NCBI RefSeq assembly: GCF_006442205.1
Contig: NZ_VFVR01000001.1
Location: 558,001 to 622,000, forward strand
Length of the DNA stretch: 64,000 nucleotides
Direction of reading: 5' to 3'
Origin: Mesorhizobium sp. B2-3-12
GTDB taxonomy: Bacteria; Pseudomonadota; Alphaproteobacteria; Rhizobiales; Rhizobiaceae
Made by a program: the position numbers and the translations under genes. Below, in pieces: positions 63,074 through 64,000 of the stretch (position 1 is its first letter; every line of letters starts with the position of its first letter). The notes under the pieces were generated by a model, which saw only the letters and a program-made list of their open reading frames with translations, was not told where the DNA came from and ran no database searches.

Positions 63074-63095
63074 GATATAAAGAACTCTTTATATC
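63074..63095. promoter_or_regulatory. ATAAAG-N4-CTTTAT palindrome upstream of the pterin methyltransferase gene
   Basis: GATATAAAG-AACT-CTTTATATC is a perfect 9+4+9 palindrome, 16 bases before the ATG at 63112. It has the same core and spacing as the site before the homocysteine methyltransferase gene (47390). It lies so close to the ribosome binding site that binding would block transcription or its start. Confidence 0.75.
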
Positions 63096-63111
63096 ACGAC
63101 GGAGAGATTTC

Positions 63112-64000
63112 ATGACCCGGACCATCGTCGCCTCGGCGACACGAGAAATCATCATCGGCTTCGACCAGCCCTTCTGCGTGATCGGCGAACGCATCAACCC
63201 GACGGGGCGCAAGAAGCTCGCCGCCGAGATGGTGGTCGGCAATTTCGAGACCGTCATCAAGGACGCGCTGGAACAGGCCGCCTGCGGCGCCACCATGCTC
63301 GACGTCAATGCCGGCGTCACTTCGGTCAACCCGAACGAAACCGAACCTGGCCTTTTGGTGCAGACGCTGGAGATCGTGCAGGGCCTGGTCGACCTGCCGC
63401 TGTCGATCGACTCGTCCGTCACCGCCGCGATCGAGGCCGCGCTGAAGGTTGCCAAGGGCCGCCCGCTGGTCAACTCCGTCACCGGCGAGGAGGAAAAACT
63501 CGAGGCCATCCTGCCGCTGGTCAAGAAATACAACGTGCCTGTCGTCGCCATCTCCAACGACGAGACCGGCATCTCGATGGACCCGGACGTGCGCTTCGCC
63601 GTCGCCAAGAAGATCGTCCAGCGCTGCGCCGATTTCGGCATTCCGGCGCACGACGTCGTCGTCGACCCGCTGGTCATGCCGATCGGTGCGCTCGGCGATG
63701 CCGGCCGCCAGGTGTTCGCGCTGTTGCGGCGGCTCCGCGAAGAACTCAAGGTCAACACCACGTGCGGCCTGTCCAACATCTCCTTCGGCCTGCCGCACCG
63801 CCACGGCATCAACGCCGCCTTCATCCCGATGGTGATCGGCGCCGGCATGACCTCGGCGATCATGAACCCTGTGCGGCCGCAGGAAATGGAGGCCGTGCGC
63901 GGCGCCAACGTTCTGAACGGCACCGACGAGAATTGCACCAACTGGATCCGCACCTACAAGGACTACAAGCCGGCCGAAGGCGGCCACGCGGTGGCGGCGC
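63112..64000 (+). CDS. Methyltetrahydrofolate:corrinoid methyltransferase-type pterin-binding protein (runs off the window)
   Basis: The frame from the ATG at 63112 is open to the window end, 296 residues seen. It starts with a TIM-barrel pterin-binding domain: VIGERINPTGRKKL, ATMLDVNAGVTSVNPNE, LPLSIDSS and TCGLSNISFGLPHRHGINAAF, as in MtvA/MtgA/AcsE and the pterin domain of MetH. It would carry the methyl group from the corrinoid protein to tetrahydrofolate. GGAGAG precedes the ATG. The absence of MetH cobalamin or homocysteine parts in this frame so far points to a stand-alone enzyme. Confidence 0.9.
   Translation, partial: MTRTIVASATREIIIGFDQPFCVIGERINPTGRKKLAAEMVVGNFETVIKDALEQAACGATMLDVNAGVTSVNPNETEPGLLVQTLEIVQGLVDLPLSIDSSVTAAIEAALKVAKGRPLVNSVTGEEEKLEAILPLVKKYNVPVVAISNDETGISMDPDVRFAVAKKIVQRCADFGIPAHDVVVDPLVMPIGALGDAGRQVFALLRRLREELKVNTTCGLSNISFGLPHRHGINAAFIPMVIGAGMTSAIMNPVRPQEMEAVRGANVLNGTDENCTNWIRTYKDYKPAEGGHAVAA

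Noticed and set aside
63112..64000. Full-length MetH
   Set aside because: The frame starts directly in the pterin-binding domain and has no homocysteine-binding domain before it, so it is not a complete methionine synthase.

Overview
The window is GC-rich chromosomal DNA of a Rhizobiales bacterium, most likely a Mesorhizobium or close relative (inference). The main pointers are the acpXL-fabF-fabF-adh-lpxXL cluster for the very-long-chain acyl group of lipid A, rhizobial-type palindromic intergenic repeats, and the overall mix of transporters and catabolic genes. No phage, integrase, transposase or CRISPR array was seen. Two genes run off the edges: a diheme peroxidase on the left and a methyltetrahydrofolate methyltransferase on the right.

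Layout. 1-6.4 kb: diheme cytochrome c peroxidase and a FixH-like protein, KDG kinase, aldose epimerase, succinate-semialdehyde dehydrogenase and an AEC permease. 6.5-12.1 kb: a large secreted caspase-like protein with ten exactly phased 47-residue repeats, a histidine phosphatase, two overlapping degenerate tRNA-Met-like sequences and a slipin. 12.2-17.4 kb: the acpXL/lpxXL cluster, with repeats on both sides of lpxXL. 17.4-24.4 kb: an L,D-transpeptidase, then an M20 peptidase with a peptide-type ABC transporter operon. 24.4-31.7 kb: TerB-like and TSUP proteins, a VOC-family gene relic inside a repeat-rich gap, cobQ coupled to a DMSP-lyase-family cupin, valine-degradation genes, a possible structured RNA and a Coa1-like protein. 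31.8-38.5 kb: a class III aminotransferase, an S9 oligopeptidase and two tandem MFS paralogues.

38.7-64 kb is the most interesting part. It holds two non-pyrrolysine MttB-type methyltransferases. The first is in a line with a dimethylglycine-dehydrogenase-like flavoprotein and an M24-fold protein that keeps the metal ligands and catalytic Asp of the DMSP lyase DddP. The second faces a corrinoid protein and is followed by DUF1638, a formyltransferase-like protein, a 'virulence factor' domain protein, a MetV-like zinc/iron protein, MetF and a pterin-binding methyltransferase. Together these would take methyl groups from a methylated amine (or sulfonium) through a corrinoid protein to tetrahydrofolate and oxidise them through MetF, in an aerobe. 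A betaine/homocysteine S-methyltransferase lies between the two parts. It and the terminal methyltransferase each have an ATAAAG-N4-CTTTAT palindrome just upstream, which suggests one methionine-cycle regulator controls both.

Other contents of this part are a PhnD-like protein, a fatty acid desaturase, an XRE regulator, an ECF sigma factor coupled to a VWA protein, a YhiN-type flavoprotein, a dienelactone hydrolase and a 4Fe-4S protein beside the second MttB. Functions are assigned by reading motifs and recalled family sequences; no database search was run.
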